Shown: positions 1-6,036, counted from the first letter of the stretch. The stretch is DNA of 6,510 nt from a candidate division CSSED10-310 bacterium (GCA_016932295.1 JAFGDC010000200.1:1-6510), one strand, 5' to 3'. The notes: a model not told the origin generated them from the sequence alone. Program-made: numbers and translations.

Positions 1-666
1 CTGACAGCCCTGTTATGCCTGGTGATCGTGGCCAAACACGGCTACCGGATCTCCCGCGATCCCCGCCACTCCGGTCTGGGCCGTAACGATGCCGCTTATC
101 CGGACACCGCCATCGCCCTGATCGATGAATGGCACATCCGGGGCAATGTATTCAATCAATATGACCTGGGCAGTTACCTGATCTGGAAGTGGTATCCGCG
201 CCGCAAGGTGTTCATCGACGGCCGCAACCAAGTGTATCCGGTGGAATTCTTCAAGGAATATTTGAGTGTCAACGCAAGTGCCGCAAACCTGGACAGGGTG
301 ATGGACAAGTACGGCATCGATTGCGTGCTGGTGGTCAACCAGGTGCCACCGCCCGGCAGCCCCCGAGGGGTATACAACTATCTCTCCGAGAGCCAGGTGT
401 GGCGCCTGGTCTACTGGGACGATCTTCACTTGATGTATTTGCGGGACAGACCGGAATACAAAGAGATCCTGAAAGAAAACGAGTACCGCTGCTACGATCC
501 GGTGTTGCCGCCTGAACTGACGTTGGGAGTGAATCTCCTGGTCCGCCCCCAGGAGTGCCTGGCGGAATTGGAACGGGCAGTGCGGATCAACCCGGCTAAT
601 GTGCGCGCCAGGGTGCTGCTCATGAATTCGCGCAAGTTGCTCGAGCAGCGGAAGAACACTCCTTGA
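1..666 (+). CDS. C-terminal part of a GT39-like multi-spanning membrane protein (5' end outside window)
   Basis: The frame is open from base 1 and stops with TGA at 664-666, giving 221 visible residues. The first dozen or so residues (LTALLCLVIVAKHGY) look like the end of a last membrane helix. A soluble tail follows. At visible residues 48-78 it has a block running NVFNQYDLGSYLIW, then KVFIDGRNQVYP. From what I know of bacterial proteins, this 'FN-Y-GxYLIW...FIDGR-Y' block is found after the helices of large membrane proteins annotated as GT39/ArnT-like glycosyltransferases or as TPR proteins. Near the end (about residues 183-214) is one TPR-like helix pair, including AELERAVRINPANVRAR. The N-terminal catalytic part is outside the window, so activity cannot be judged. 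By inference it transfers sugar from a lipid carrier in the inner membrane. The nearest plus-strand gene starts 186 bases downstream from its own promoter. Confidence is high that it codes and moderate for the family. Confidence 0.8.
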   Translation: MTALLCLVIVAKHGYRISRDPRHSGLGRNDAAYPDTAIALIDEWHIRGNVFNQYDLGSYLIWKWYPRRKVFIDGRNQVYPVEFFKEYLSVNASAANLDRVMDKYGIDCVLVVNQVPPPGSPRGVYNYLSESQVWRLVYWDDLHLMYLRDRPEYKEILKENEYRCYDPVLPPELTLGVNLLVRPQECLAELERAVRINPANVRARVLLMNSRKLLEQRKNTP

Positions 667-796
667 CGGCACAGCGCGGGAAAGGGCGCCGGAAACCATC
701 GCAGACAACGGGCGGGACGAGGCTCGTAAATGAGGGAAGAGACGCCGCGCAACGGAACGGACAGGCGCACACCAGCGGCTGCACGAGGTGGGATTC

Positions 797-826
797 TTGA
801 CACCCTCTTTACCCCTCACATATACT
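797..826 (+). promoter_or_regulatory. Sigma-70-type promoter of the family 2 glycosyltransferase gene
   Basis: TTGACA (797-802, a perfect -35 consensus) is followed by an 18-base spacer and TATACT (821-826, five of six matches to the -10 consensus). The expected transcription start is near 833, which leaves a leader of about 20 bases before the ATG at 853. This is the best promoter in the window. It also argues against any start codon upstream of it, such as the in-frame ATG at 730. Confidence 0.75.
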
Positions 827-852
827 CGGGCAACTGTTTCAGAGGGATGTGC

Positions 853-1575
853 ATGAAGATCTACGCAGTCATTCCCGCATATGACGAACGACCGTCGATC
901 AGCCTCACAATCAACGCCTTGCTGCACGAAGGCGGTGTCGCCATGCAGCCGATCGTGGTGGATGACGGCAGCAGGGACGGCACCTCCCAGATCCTCGATG
1001 AACTGGCGGCCGACGGCACCATCCTTCTCATCCGCCACACCCGGAACCGCGGTGTCGGCGCGGCCTTCCTTTCGGGTTTTCAGCTTGCGCTGCAGAAAGC
1101 GACGGACCAGGACATCGTGATGGTACTCGAGGCTGATGGCACGAGTGACCCGAGCCTGCTTCCCGAAATGATAGAAATGATCGAGACGGACAGGGCCGAC
1201 GTGGTGATCGCATCGCGGTTCATTCCTGGGGGATGCATGTGCAACTTCCCGTTCCTGCGCGTCATCCTGTCGCGCGCCTGCAACCTCTTGCTGAGAAAGG
1301 CCGCGAAAGTCCCCGGTGTAAGGGACTATACGAATTTCTATCGAGCCTATCGCCCTGCCACGCTGCGGCGGGCGCTGGCCGGCTTGACACGGCACCCGGA
1401 AGACTTCAGTTTCAATGCCTACCTGCTGGTCAAGGCAGCTTCCTTCGCACGCATCCGGGAGCTGCCGTTCCGGTACGATTACTCCAGGAAAAAGAGCAGT
1501 TCGAAGCTGAAGCTGGGATCAAATTTCCTGAGCTATCTGACACTCCTGCGCCTGCTCATTTTCGGCGGCCGTTGA
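853..1575 (+). CDS. Glycosyltransferase family 2, polyprenyl-phosphate sugar synthase (DPM1)-like, 240 aa
   Basis: The start MKIYAVIPAYDE begins directly with the GT2 nucleotide-sugar-binding strand. IVVDDGSRDGT (residues 34-44) is the classic DDGS motif, and GVGAAFLSGFQLA (68-80) matches the helix of DPM1-type enzymes. The metal-binding acidic site appears as EADGTSDP (93-100) rather than the usual DAD/DxD. YTNFYRAYR (159-167) and a basic, serine-rich tail near 212-220 follow. There is no C-terminal membrane pair, so this is the short, soluble or peripheral form. The family moves mannose or glucose from a nucleotide sugar to a polyprenyl phosphate, or sometimes directly to a glycan; the donor and acceptor here are unknown. 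The ATG at 853 is chosen because AGAGGG at 841-846 is well spaced from it and the promoter ends at 826. The frame is open back to an ATG at 730, but that extension would contain the promoter. An ATG at 847 is too close to the Shine-Dalgarno. Confidence 0.9.
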   Translation: MKIYAVIPAYDERPSISLTINALLHEGGVAMQPIVVDDGSRDGTSQILDELAADGTILLIRHTRNRGVGAAFLSGFQLALQKATDQDIVMVLEADGTSDPSLLPEMIEMIETDRADVVIASRFIPGGCMCNFPFLRVILSRACNLLLRKAAKVPGVRDYTNFYRAYRPATLRRALAGLTRHPEDFSFNAYLLVKAASFARIRELPFRYDYSRKKSSSKLKLGSNFLSYLTLLRLLIFGGR

Positions 1576-1750
1576 GTGCTCGCCGGGCAGGCTGCGGCAC
1601 GAAACATGAGGAAGCATGACGGTGGCGGTATCGATGGCGATGAATTGATTTGCCGGAAGCGGTGCGGCCTGGGACGCGCTCGGTGAGGGCGGCGTCCGGA
1701 ACCCCGGTGAAGCGAGCAAGGATGCTGCCGCAGGAGAAAACGAACCAAAC

Positions 1751-1779
1751 TTGCGGAGGAACCTCCGCTGGACTATACT
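1751..1779 (+). promoter_or_regulatory. Probable regulated promoter of the radical SAM gene with a dyad between -35 and -10
   Basis: TATACT at 1774-1779 is a good -10. The only hexamer at correct spacing (17 bases) is TTGCGG (1751-1756), a weak -35 with three of six matches. A perfect inverted repeat, GCGGAGG-AA-CCTCCGC, occupies 1753-1768 and so overlaps the -35 and fills the spacer. A good -10, a poor -35 and a central dyad are what a promoter controlled by a DNA-binding protein looks like. The bound factor is unknown and the control is inferred. The predicted start is near 1786, about 180 bases ahead of the gene. Confidence 0.45.
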
Positions 1780-1846
1780 ACTGTCGTATTTCAACGCCCT
1801 GGAAGAGATGCCCCATGGACTCGTACTCGTGTTCGTATCACAGACC

Positions 1847-1888
1847 GGCAATCCCATCCTGTGTTTCACGCGCATACCGGGGATTGTC
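1847..1888 (+). other. Leader stem-loop upstream of the radical SAM gene
   Basis: GGCAATCCC (1847-1855) can pair with GGGATTGTC (1880-1888), nine pairs with one G-U, around a 24-base loop. It would lie inside the predicted leader RNA. No U run follows, so it is not an intrinsic terminator. I do not recognise a riboswitch class. Confidence 0.35.
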
Positions 1889-1914
1889 ATCATTTCCGCG
1901 GAAAGATCAGGGAT

Positions 1915-1931
1915 ATCGATTCTCAATCGAT
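1915..1931 (+). other. Perfect 7-bp hairpin 35 bases before the radical SAM start
   Basis: ATCGATT-CTC-AATCGAT is a perfect inverted repeat with a three-base loop. It is followed by GACCCACTCC, not by T's. It could be a leader hairpin affecting translation or an operator-like dyad; the sequence cannot decide between them. Confidence 0.4.
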
Positions 1932-1966
1932 GACCCACTCCTGATCCAAACCGACTGCGTTGTGGC

Positions 1967-3370
1967 ATGTCTAAATCTACTGTCCTGATCGTCCCGCGTA
2001 AATTCGGGAAGAAGCCATATATCATTCAACCGCCGATCGGCCTGGGGTATCTGGCAGCCGCCCTGCGGAACGCCGGACAAACGGTACAGATAATCGATGC
2101 CTGCCTGCTCGACCTGGGTAGTGAGGAAGTCTGCGACCTGGTCCGGGATTACGATATCATCGGAATCAGCGCTTTTTCATGCGAGTATTCGGCGGCTCAA
2201 CATCTCGCCCGGCAAGTGAAACAGCGCTATCGAAACAAGCACGTCATCATCGGAGGGCCACATGTCAGCGCCCTCCCCATGCAGGTGATGCGTGAAACGC
2301 CGGAATTTGATTTCGGTTTCATCGGCGAGGCGGAAACATCACTGGTCGACTTCATCAATGCAATCCAGGAAGGCAACACGGCTACCGGGCAATGGGCCTC
2401 GATCCCCGGACTGATCTACCGGGCAGGGGATGAGATTCGGTTTACCCAGCCGGCCTTTCCTGAGGCGGAGAGCCTGCCCGGGGGACCGGCCTGGGATCTC
2501 ATCGCCCCGAACCGGTATCCACTGGAGCCCAACGGCATTTTCTCGCGGTACCGCACGGTAACCGCGATCATTACGGGCCGGGGCTGCCCGTTCCATTGCA
2601 CCTTCTGCGCCACTCGTGGCCTGTCCGGCAACCGCGTGCGCCGCCGGACAATCCGCCAGGTGATCGACGAAATGCGGTTGCTCGACGACACTTATGGAAT
2701 CAAGGAATTCAACATCGTCGACAGCGCCTTCGTGGTCGATGGATCCTTCGTGAGCAATCTCTGCCACACAATGATAGATGAAGGATTTACGCCACCCTGG
2801 AGCGTGACCAGCGGAGTCCGGCTCGATGCCTTGACACCCGAGGTGGTCCGGCTCATGGAAAACGCCGGCTGTTACTCCATGGCGGTGGGGATCGAATCAG
2901 GCAGCCAGCGGGTGCTCGATTCCATGAACAAGCGACTTTCACTGACCACGATCAAGGACAGGATCTCCATGATCAAGCGTCACAGCAGCATCCGACTGAC
3001 CGGATTCTTCATCATCGGCTATCCGACCGAAAACCCGTCAGATGTCGAGGAGACCATACGCTTCGCCCTCGAGTTGCCCCTCGATCGCGCCAATTTCTTC
3101 AATTTCCTGCCGCTGCCAGGGACCACGGTGTACGAGGAATTGCTGAAGAACGGGCTGCTCCAGGACTATGAACCGGAGAAACTGTACATCCATGATTTTC
3201 CCTTCAGACATCCGATTCTGTCAGGGAATGTGTGGAAGAAACTGATCCGCCGGGCGAACCTGCAATTCTACCTGCGCCCGCACATCCTGTGGGGTATCGT
3301 GAAAGAAGTGCAATCCCTGGATCAAATCAGGATCGTCATGCGAAGAGCCATGTCGATCCTTCACTCATAG
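1967..3370 (+). CDS. B12-binding-domain radical SAM protein, 467 aa
   Basis: The layout is that of class B / B12-domain radical SAM enzymes. An N-terminal Rossmann-like cobalamin domain (about residues 4-135) shows PPIGLGYLAAALRNAG (22-37), IIDACLLDLG (42-51), GGPHVSALP (96-104) and FIGEAE (118-123). The radical SAM barrel follows, with C207, C211 and C214 of CPFHCTFC as 4Fe-4S ligands, then GIESGSQRVLD (308-318), GFFIIGYPTE (346-355) and FLPLPGTTVYEELL (380-393). The length is typical. The family makes a 5'-deoxyadenosyl radical and, where cobalamin binds, often methylates unactivated carbon or phosphorus; other members cyclise or rearrange lipids and sugars. The usual DxHxxG cobalamin ligand is DACLLDLG here, with C46 where the histidine belongs, so cobalamin may bind without a protein ligand or not at all. 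The substrate is unknown; the neighbourhood suggests a glycan or lipid. The start has no clear Shine-Dalgarno but fits the family's N-terminus. Confidence 0.92.
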   Translation: MSKSTVLIVPRKFGKKPYIIQPPIGLGYLAAALRNAGQTVQIIDACLLDLGSEEVCDLVRDYDIIGISAFSCEYSAAQHLARQVKQRYRNKHVIIGGPHVSALPMQVMRETPEFDFGFIGEAETSLVDFINAIQEGNTATGQWASIPGLIYRAGDEIRFTQPAFPEAESLPGGPAWDLIAPNRYPLEPNGIFSRYRTVTAIITGRGCPFHCTFCATRGLSGNRVRRRTIRQVIDEMRLLDDTYGIKEFNIVDSAFVVDGSFVSNLCHTMIDEGFTPPWSVTSGVRLDALTPEVVRLMENAGCYSMAVGIESGSQRVLDSMNKRLSLTTIKDRISMIKRHSSIRLTGFFIIGYPTENPSDVEETIRFALELPLDRANFFNFLPLPGTTVYEELLKNGLLQDYEPEKLYIHDFPFRHPILSGNVWKKLIRRANLQFYLRPHILWGIVKEVQSLDQIRIVMRRAMSILHS

Positions 3371-3405
3371 CTGCCTTCAGGACCAGCCTAACTCCTTGTC
3401 ACACC

Positions 3406-3789
3406 TCATTCCACAACTTTGTCGAGCAGCACCATTTCGCCATATCCGAGATGCTTGAGCTGCGCGGGGTCATCGATGATCATGCCCAACACACTCAAGT
3501 CACCGATCGCCCTGATTTCGCCCTTATCACTGATGGGCGTGGGACCGGTGAAGATGCACAACTTCGATCCCGCCGACCAATAGGCCATCTCACCCAGTTG
3601 CATCCGGGACCGGCAGGTTTCATCGCTCTCGGCATACATTTCGAGATCGAGCGACAGCTCACCACCCCAGCGGTTAATCCAACCAACGTGCGGCAGCATA
3701 TTCCAGAACCGCTCCCCCGCCTTGGTGTTGTTGAGCTTACCCCGAACGCGCAGACCACCCAACGTCTTCAGTTCAAACTGCCTCTCCAT
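3406..3789 (-). CDS. Cyclophilin-like-fold protein, 127 aa
   Basis: The product resembles the small cyclophilin-like family (Pfam Cyclophil_like, type TM1367). Evidence is FWNMLPHVGWINRWGGEL (28-45) and, above all, GEMAYWSAGSKLCIFTGPTP (66-85), followed by GEIRAIGDLSVLG (90-102). Related proteins carry a similar GD-AYW-PG-LCIFFGPTP block. The fold resembles peptidyl-prolyl isomerases, but the family's function is not established and no isomerase activity should be assumed. No signal peptide or membrane segment is seen, so it is probably cytoplasmic. The start at 3789 is preceded by GAGGT (3795-3799) at five bases. The frame stays open to an ATG at 3975, but that extension is low in family likeness and would run over the promoter and leader hairpins. 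The gene is tail-to-tail with the radical SAM gene, 35 bases apart, with no terminator between them. Confidence 0.82.
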   Translation of the reverse strand: MERQFELKTLGGLRVRGKLNNTKAGERFWNMLPHVGWINRWGGELSLDLEMYAESDETCRSRMQLGEMAYWSAGSKLCIFTGPTPISDKGEIRAIGDLSVLGMIIDDPAQLKHLGYGEMVLLDKVVE

Positions 3790-3809
3790 ACCACACCTCG
3801 CTACCTGTG

Positions 3810-3824
3810 CGCTCCAATGGAGCG
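3810..3824 (-). other. Hairpin just upstream of the cyclophilin-like ribosome-binding site
   Basis: On the plus strand CGCTCC-AAT-GGAGCG is a perfect six-pair inverted repeat. It can be lengthened by TGTG (3806-3809) with CACA (3827-3830) across a two-base bulge. On the minus transcript it ends 7 to 10 bases before the GAGGT Shine-Dalgarno at 3795-3799, close enough to affect ribosome access. That effect is inferred. Confidence 0.4.
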
Positions 3825-3892
3825 TCCACACTTCGCCTCCCCCACACTTCCCGCCGCAAGAGATAACCCCCTCGCCGCGGATCACGCCGATT

Positions 3893-3927
3893 ATCGGATG
3901 CCCGAGATACTCGTCATCCGATTTTTT
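3893..3927 (+). terminator. Intrinsic terminator on the plus strand, opposite the cyclophilin-like leader
   Basis: ATCGGATG (3893-3900) pairs with CATCCGAT (3915-3922), and inside it CGAG (3903-3906) pairs with CTCG (3910-3913) around an ATA loop. That is 12 pairs with a 2x1 internal loop. The stem is followed directly by T3923-T3927, making six T's with the last stem base. This is the shape of a Rho-independent terminator for transcription coming from the left. The nearest plus-strand gene upstream is the radical SAM gene, ending 520 bases earlier. On the minus strand the same hairpin falls about 20-50 bases into the cyclophilin-like leader, with no U run after it. Confidence 0.6.
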
Positions 3928-3947
3928 CCCACTGTAGTCAGAATAAA

Positions 3948-3986
3948 ATATTACGTAACGTTGCAAAAAATTCAAGAAAAATTTTC
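3948..3986 (-). promoter_or_regulatory. Probable promoter with UP-like element for the cyclophilin-like gene
   Basis: Reading the minus strand, TTGAAT (3970-3975, four of six for -35) is followed by 16 bases and TAATAT (3948-3953, four of six for -10). Directly upstream lies GAAAATTTTTC (3976-3986), an A/T-tract of the kind that forms an UP element. The expected start is near 3941, giving a leader of about 150 bases. TTACGTAA (3951-3958), a perfect palindrome overlapping the -10, could be a binding site. The region's base composition is sharply more AT-rich than the surroundings. Confidence 0.45.
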
Positions 3987-4173
3987 ATAACATGGGGAAC
4001 TCGGTGTTAAAACTGCTGGAAAATTCATTTTTTTGAACGCCCAGATGAGCGAAGCTCAGGTATGGCGTGGCTGGTATCACCTTATTGTCAGGGATTCCTT
4101 CTCAACGAGCGACGGGGTTTCGCTGCTCAGTCTTTTTCCCTGCCACGAAACAGCGGACGTTCTTGAACCCGGT

Positions 4174-4824
4174 TCAAAGGGTGGTGGCGTTAAGGATTGT
4201 GGCTTTCCGATTTTCTCCCATGACGAGGGTGAATTCGGTGTCTCCGTGGGTAGCCTCGAGAAATATCTGGTGGTCGCTCCACCGGGGGAATGCTTCTTCC
4301 AGCACCGTTATCCAGTGTCTGGCGCAATTTTCAGCTTCGTTCACCGGCACCTCATGGGTGGGATCCATGATGATTTTCATGCGCTGGAACCGTTCTTCGA
4401 TGTTGATATGACGGACATACCACTCCTGCTTCAGCCATGTTTTGTCCTTGAAGATGGCACGACTCATCGTCCGCGCCTGCTCGGTGTCTCCGGACCACCA
4501 CTGGCTGCGCTCCTGGGTTTGGATGAAGCTGTTGTGCAGCCATCCCATGCGGCCGGTCTTCTGATGCATGATTTTTGACCAGTCGTCGTATTTTTCCAGC
4601 ACGTGGATCTGGTCACCCTGATCGATCGCCATCACGATCCTGGGCAGCTTCATGGGATCCGAGACCGGTTCTTCCAGCAGCTCGGCATATTCTCTGACGA
4701 TGGAAATCACCGGACTTTCCGTATCGTACTCCACGGCCTGGATGGTGATTTCCTCTTTGTCTCCACAGGCACTCATCAGCACGACGCAACAGAACAGCAC
4801 TGACAGCCAACGAACAACTCTCAT
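4174..4824 (-). CDS. SH3-domain lipoprotein of unknown function, 216 aa
   Basis: The N-terminus MRVVRWLSVLFCCVVLMSAC is a lipoprotein signal peptide: basic start, hydrophobic core, and a lipobox ending at Cys20. The -3 residue is Met rather than the commoner Leu. Residue +2 is Gly, not Asp, which predicts outer-membrane sorting in Gram-negatives. Residues about 36-103 look like a bacterial SH3 domain: AELLEEP, then DQGDQIHVLEKYDDWSKI (68-85) and GRMGWLHNSFI (91-101). The remaining roughly 110 residues, rich in Trp and charged residues, match nothing I recognise; no catalytic motif is visible. SH3b domains often bind peptidoglycan or peptides in the envelope. The start is well supported, with GGAGGAGGAGG at 4828-4838 just ahead of the ATG. 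The gene follows the UDP-xylose synthase gene after 193 bases on the same strand, without an obvious promoter of its own, so read-through is possible. Confidence 0.85.
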   Translation of the reverse strand: MRVVRWLSVLFCCVVLMSACGDKEEITIQAVEYDTESPVISIVREYAELLEEPVSDPMKLPRIVMAIDQGDQIHVLEKYDDWSKIMHQKTGRMGWLHNSFIQTQERSQWWSGDTEQARTMSRAIFKDKTWLKQEWYVRHINIEERFQRMKIIMDPTHEVPVNEAENCARHWITVLEEAFPRWSDHQIFLEATHGDTEFTLVMGENRKATILNATTL

Positions 4825-4827
4825 CTT

Positions 4828-4838
4828 CCTCCTCCTCC
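4828..4838 (-). promoter_or_regulatory. Strong repeated Shine-Dalgarno of the lipoprotein gene
   Basis: The minus strand reads GGAGGAGGAGG, then AAG and ATG (4822-4824). It offers overlapping AGGAGG cores, one of them six bases from the start codon. This fixes the start of the lipoprotein gene and predicts efficient translation. Confidence 0.7.
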
Positions 4839-4991
4839 GCGGACGTTACACACCGGCATCGAGCCGTTGCGGTTCACTGTCCGCTAAGTGATCCGCAGGG
4901 TTCCCGGCCGGCGGCTTCGATTCATCCATGCGCGCAGGCATCTGTCCGGGGCACCACGCAATGAACGACGATCTATCAGCCTGTATACGGA

Positions 4992-5017
4992 CAACGGGAC
5001 GGTATCGTTCCCGGTTG
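4992..5017 (-). other. Hairpin immediately after the UDP-xylose synthase stop codon
   Basis: CAA-CGGG-ACG (4992-5001) pairs with CGT-CCCG-TTG (5006-5017) around a GTAT loop, ten pairs with two single-base bulges. It starts on the base next to the stop codon (5018-5020). No T run follows on the minus strand, so it is at most a weak terminator; it may instead protect the 3' end of the mRNA. Confidence 0.4.
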
Positions 5018-5953
5018 TTACGCCACTTCCATCGCCTTAAAAAACGCGATGGTTTTCTGCAAGCCTTCGCGCAGTTGCACCCGTGGCTGCCAGCCCAGCA
5101 GCTCCCTGGCTCTGGTGATATCGGGCCGGCGCAGCAGCGGATCGTTTTCCGGCAATGGCTTGTAAATAAAAGAGGTGTCAGTGCCCATCAACTCGCGAGT
5201 CAGGTCAGCCAGTTCCATGATCGTAAACTCGTTTGGATTGCCGAGATTGACCGGCAGATGAAATTCCTTTCCCATCAGCAACCTGATCCCCTTCACCAGG
5301 TCGTCGACATAGCAGAAGCTTCTCGTCTGTTGACCGTCCCCGAAGATGGTGAAGGGTTCCCCCCGCAGCGCCTGGGCGATGAAGGTCGGCACCACGCGGC
5401 CGTCGTTGATCCGCATGCGCGGACCATAGGTGTTGAAGATGCGGATGATCCTGGTATCCAATCCATGGGTGCGATGATATGCCATGGTCACGGCCTCGGC
5501 ATAGCGCTTGGCTTCATCGTACACCGAGCGCGGTCCGATGGAATTGACATTGCCGTAATAGGTCTCTGTCTGGGGATGAACCTTGGGATCACCGTACACT
5601 TCCGAGGTGGAGGCCAGCAGGAATCCGGCACCCTTGAGCCGGGCCAGTTCCAGGCAGTTATGCGAACCATACGAACCCACCATGAGCGTGGCGAAGGGCA
5701 ACTGGTAGTAGTCGATAGGACTCGCCGGAGAGGCGAAATGCAGGATAAAATCGAGGGCGCCATCGAAATCGAACGTGATTGACACGTCCTGTTCGATGAA
5801 ATGGAAGCGCTCGTGATCCAGTATCCGTTCAAGGTTGCGCATGGAACCGGTGATGAGGTTGTCCATGCCGTACACGATGTGCCCATCTTGAATCAGGGAT
5901 TCGCTCAGATGCGACCCGATGAATCCCGCCGCGCCAGTGACCAGAACCTTCAT
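5018..5953 (-). CDS. uxs: UDP-glucuronate decarboxylase (UDP-xylose synthase), 311 aa
   Basis: This is an extended short-chain dehydrogenase that converts UDP-glucuronate to UDP-xylose with bound NAD+, a cytoplasmic step in nucleotide-sugar supply. It begins [16 protein letters not shown], with the GxxGxxG NAD site at residues 7-13. The family signature is strong: [12 protein letters not shown] (72-83), then [16 protein letters not shown] (115-130) and [19 protein letters not shown] (132-150), with Y145 and K149 as the YxxxK catalytic pair and T116 as the likely third residue. Also present are [10 protein letters not shown] (171-180) and [16 protein letters not shown] (205-220). The length is normal for the bacterial single-domain form. 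The ATG at 5953 has GAGGT (5960-5964) six bases upstream; the frame is open to 6130, but that extension lacks homology and overlaps the promoter. Related dTDP-glucose dehydratases and UDP-galactose epimerases are less likely because of the NxIGPRSxYDEaKR block. Confidence 0.93.
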   Translation of the reverse strand: MKVLVTGAAGFIGSHLSESLIQDGHIVYGMDNLITGSMRNLERILDHERFHFIEQDVSITFDFDGALDFILHFASPASPIDYYQLPFATLMVGSYGSHNCLELARLKGAGFLLASTSEVYGDPKVHPQTETYYGNVNSIGPRSVYDEAKRYAEAVTMAYHRTHGLDTRIIRIFNTYGPRMRINDGRVVPTFIAQALRGEPFTIFGDGQQTRSFCYVDDLVKGIRLLMGKEFHLPVNLGNPNEFTIMELADLTRELMGTDTSFIYKPLPENDPLLRRPDITRARELLGWQPRVQLREGLQKTIAFFKAMEVA

Positions 5954-6007
5954 CTGCTTACCTCGTCCTTCCGCGTCGACCGCATCGACTACCACGTGAA
6001 CAAGAGG

Positions 6008-6036
6008 AAAGTACCAAGTAACCGTTGTGACGTCAA
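6008..6036 (-). promoter_or_regulatory. Probable promoter of the UDP-xylose synthase gene
   Basis: On the minus strand TTGACG (6031-6036, five of six) is followed by 17 bases and TACTTT (6008-6013, three of six). The start would be near 6001, giving a leader of about 47 bases. TGACGTCA (6028-6035), a perfect 8-base palindrome, overlaps the -35, so a bound protein there could block the promoter. Confidence 0.4.

Larger units (their letters stand above)
1576..1966 (+). other. Intergenic region with promoter and structured leader upstream of the radical SAM gene
   Basis: These 391 bases lie between the glycosyltransferase stop and the radical SAM start. No convincing terminator follows the glycosyltransferase; a small CCGG-AACC-CCGG hairpin near 1699 has no T run. 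The second half holds a TATACT box with a palindrome in its spacer, then a leader of about 180 bases with two inverted repeats. A 60-codon frame starting at TTG 1751 crosses the promoter and both repeats, has no recognisable domain, and is not accepted as a gene. No tRNA or known riboswitch was recognised. Confidence 0.6.
3790..4173 (-). other. Intergenic region between the lipoprotein stop and the cyclophilin-like start
   Basis: This 384-base stretch contains, reading on the minus strand: the 3' flank of the lipoprotein gene (4038-4173) with no convincing terminator; an AT-rich segment (about 3923-4034); the cyclophilin-like promoter; and a structured leader. Small dyads include TGAGC-GAA-GCTCA near 4047-4059 and TTCA-T6-TGAA at 4024-4037. 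Neither has the form of a terminator for the lipoprotein. Plus-strand reading frames here lack Shine-Dalgarno sites and family likeness. Confidence 0.5.

Noticed and set aside
730..852. N-terminal extension of the glycosyltransferase from the ATG at 730
   Set aside because: A near-consensus promoter (797-826) lies within it, the residues do not resemble the family, and a good Shine-Dalgarno sits at 841-846 for the ATG at 853.
13..1395. Minus-strand open frame of 460 codons
   Set aside because: It lies opposite both the membrane-protein fragment and the glycosyltransferase, which have clear family motifs. The translation looks like antisense of GC-rich coding sequence and shows no domain.
1751..1933. 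Small plus-strand frame of 60 codons (TTG start)
   Set aside because: It starts at the -35 of the predicted promoter and runs through both leader repeats, with no Shine-Dalgarno and no recognisable family.
1961..1976. TGGCAT resembling half of a sigma-54 promoter
   Set aside because: The matching TTGC element at the correct spacing is missing, and the site overlaps the radical SAM start codon.
1519..2025. Minus-strand frame of 168 codons across the intergenic region
   Set aside because: It overlaps the ends of two confident plus-strand genes, has no ribosome site or domain, and crosses the promoter dyad.
3790..3975. N-terminal extension of the cyclophilin-like protein
   Set aside because: It would span the -10 area and leader hairpins, and a good Shine-Dalgarno supports the start at 3789.
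3232..3990. Plus-strand frame of 252 codons
   Set aside because: It overlaps the end of the radical SAM gene in another frame and is then antisense to the cyclophilin-like gene.
4033..4578. Plus-strand frame of 181 codons
   Set aside because: It lies mostly opposite the lipoprotein gene, which has a strong Shine-Dalgarno and lipobox. No support for coding on the plus strand.
4928..5782. Plus-strand open frame of 284 codons
   Set aside because: It is antisense to UDP-xylose synthase, whose motifs are unmistakable. The composition is low-information and rich in His, Arg and Gln, with no known family.
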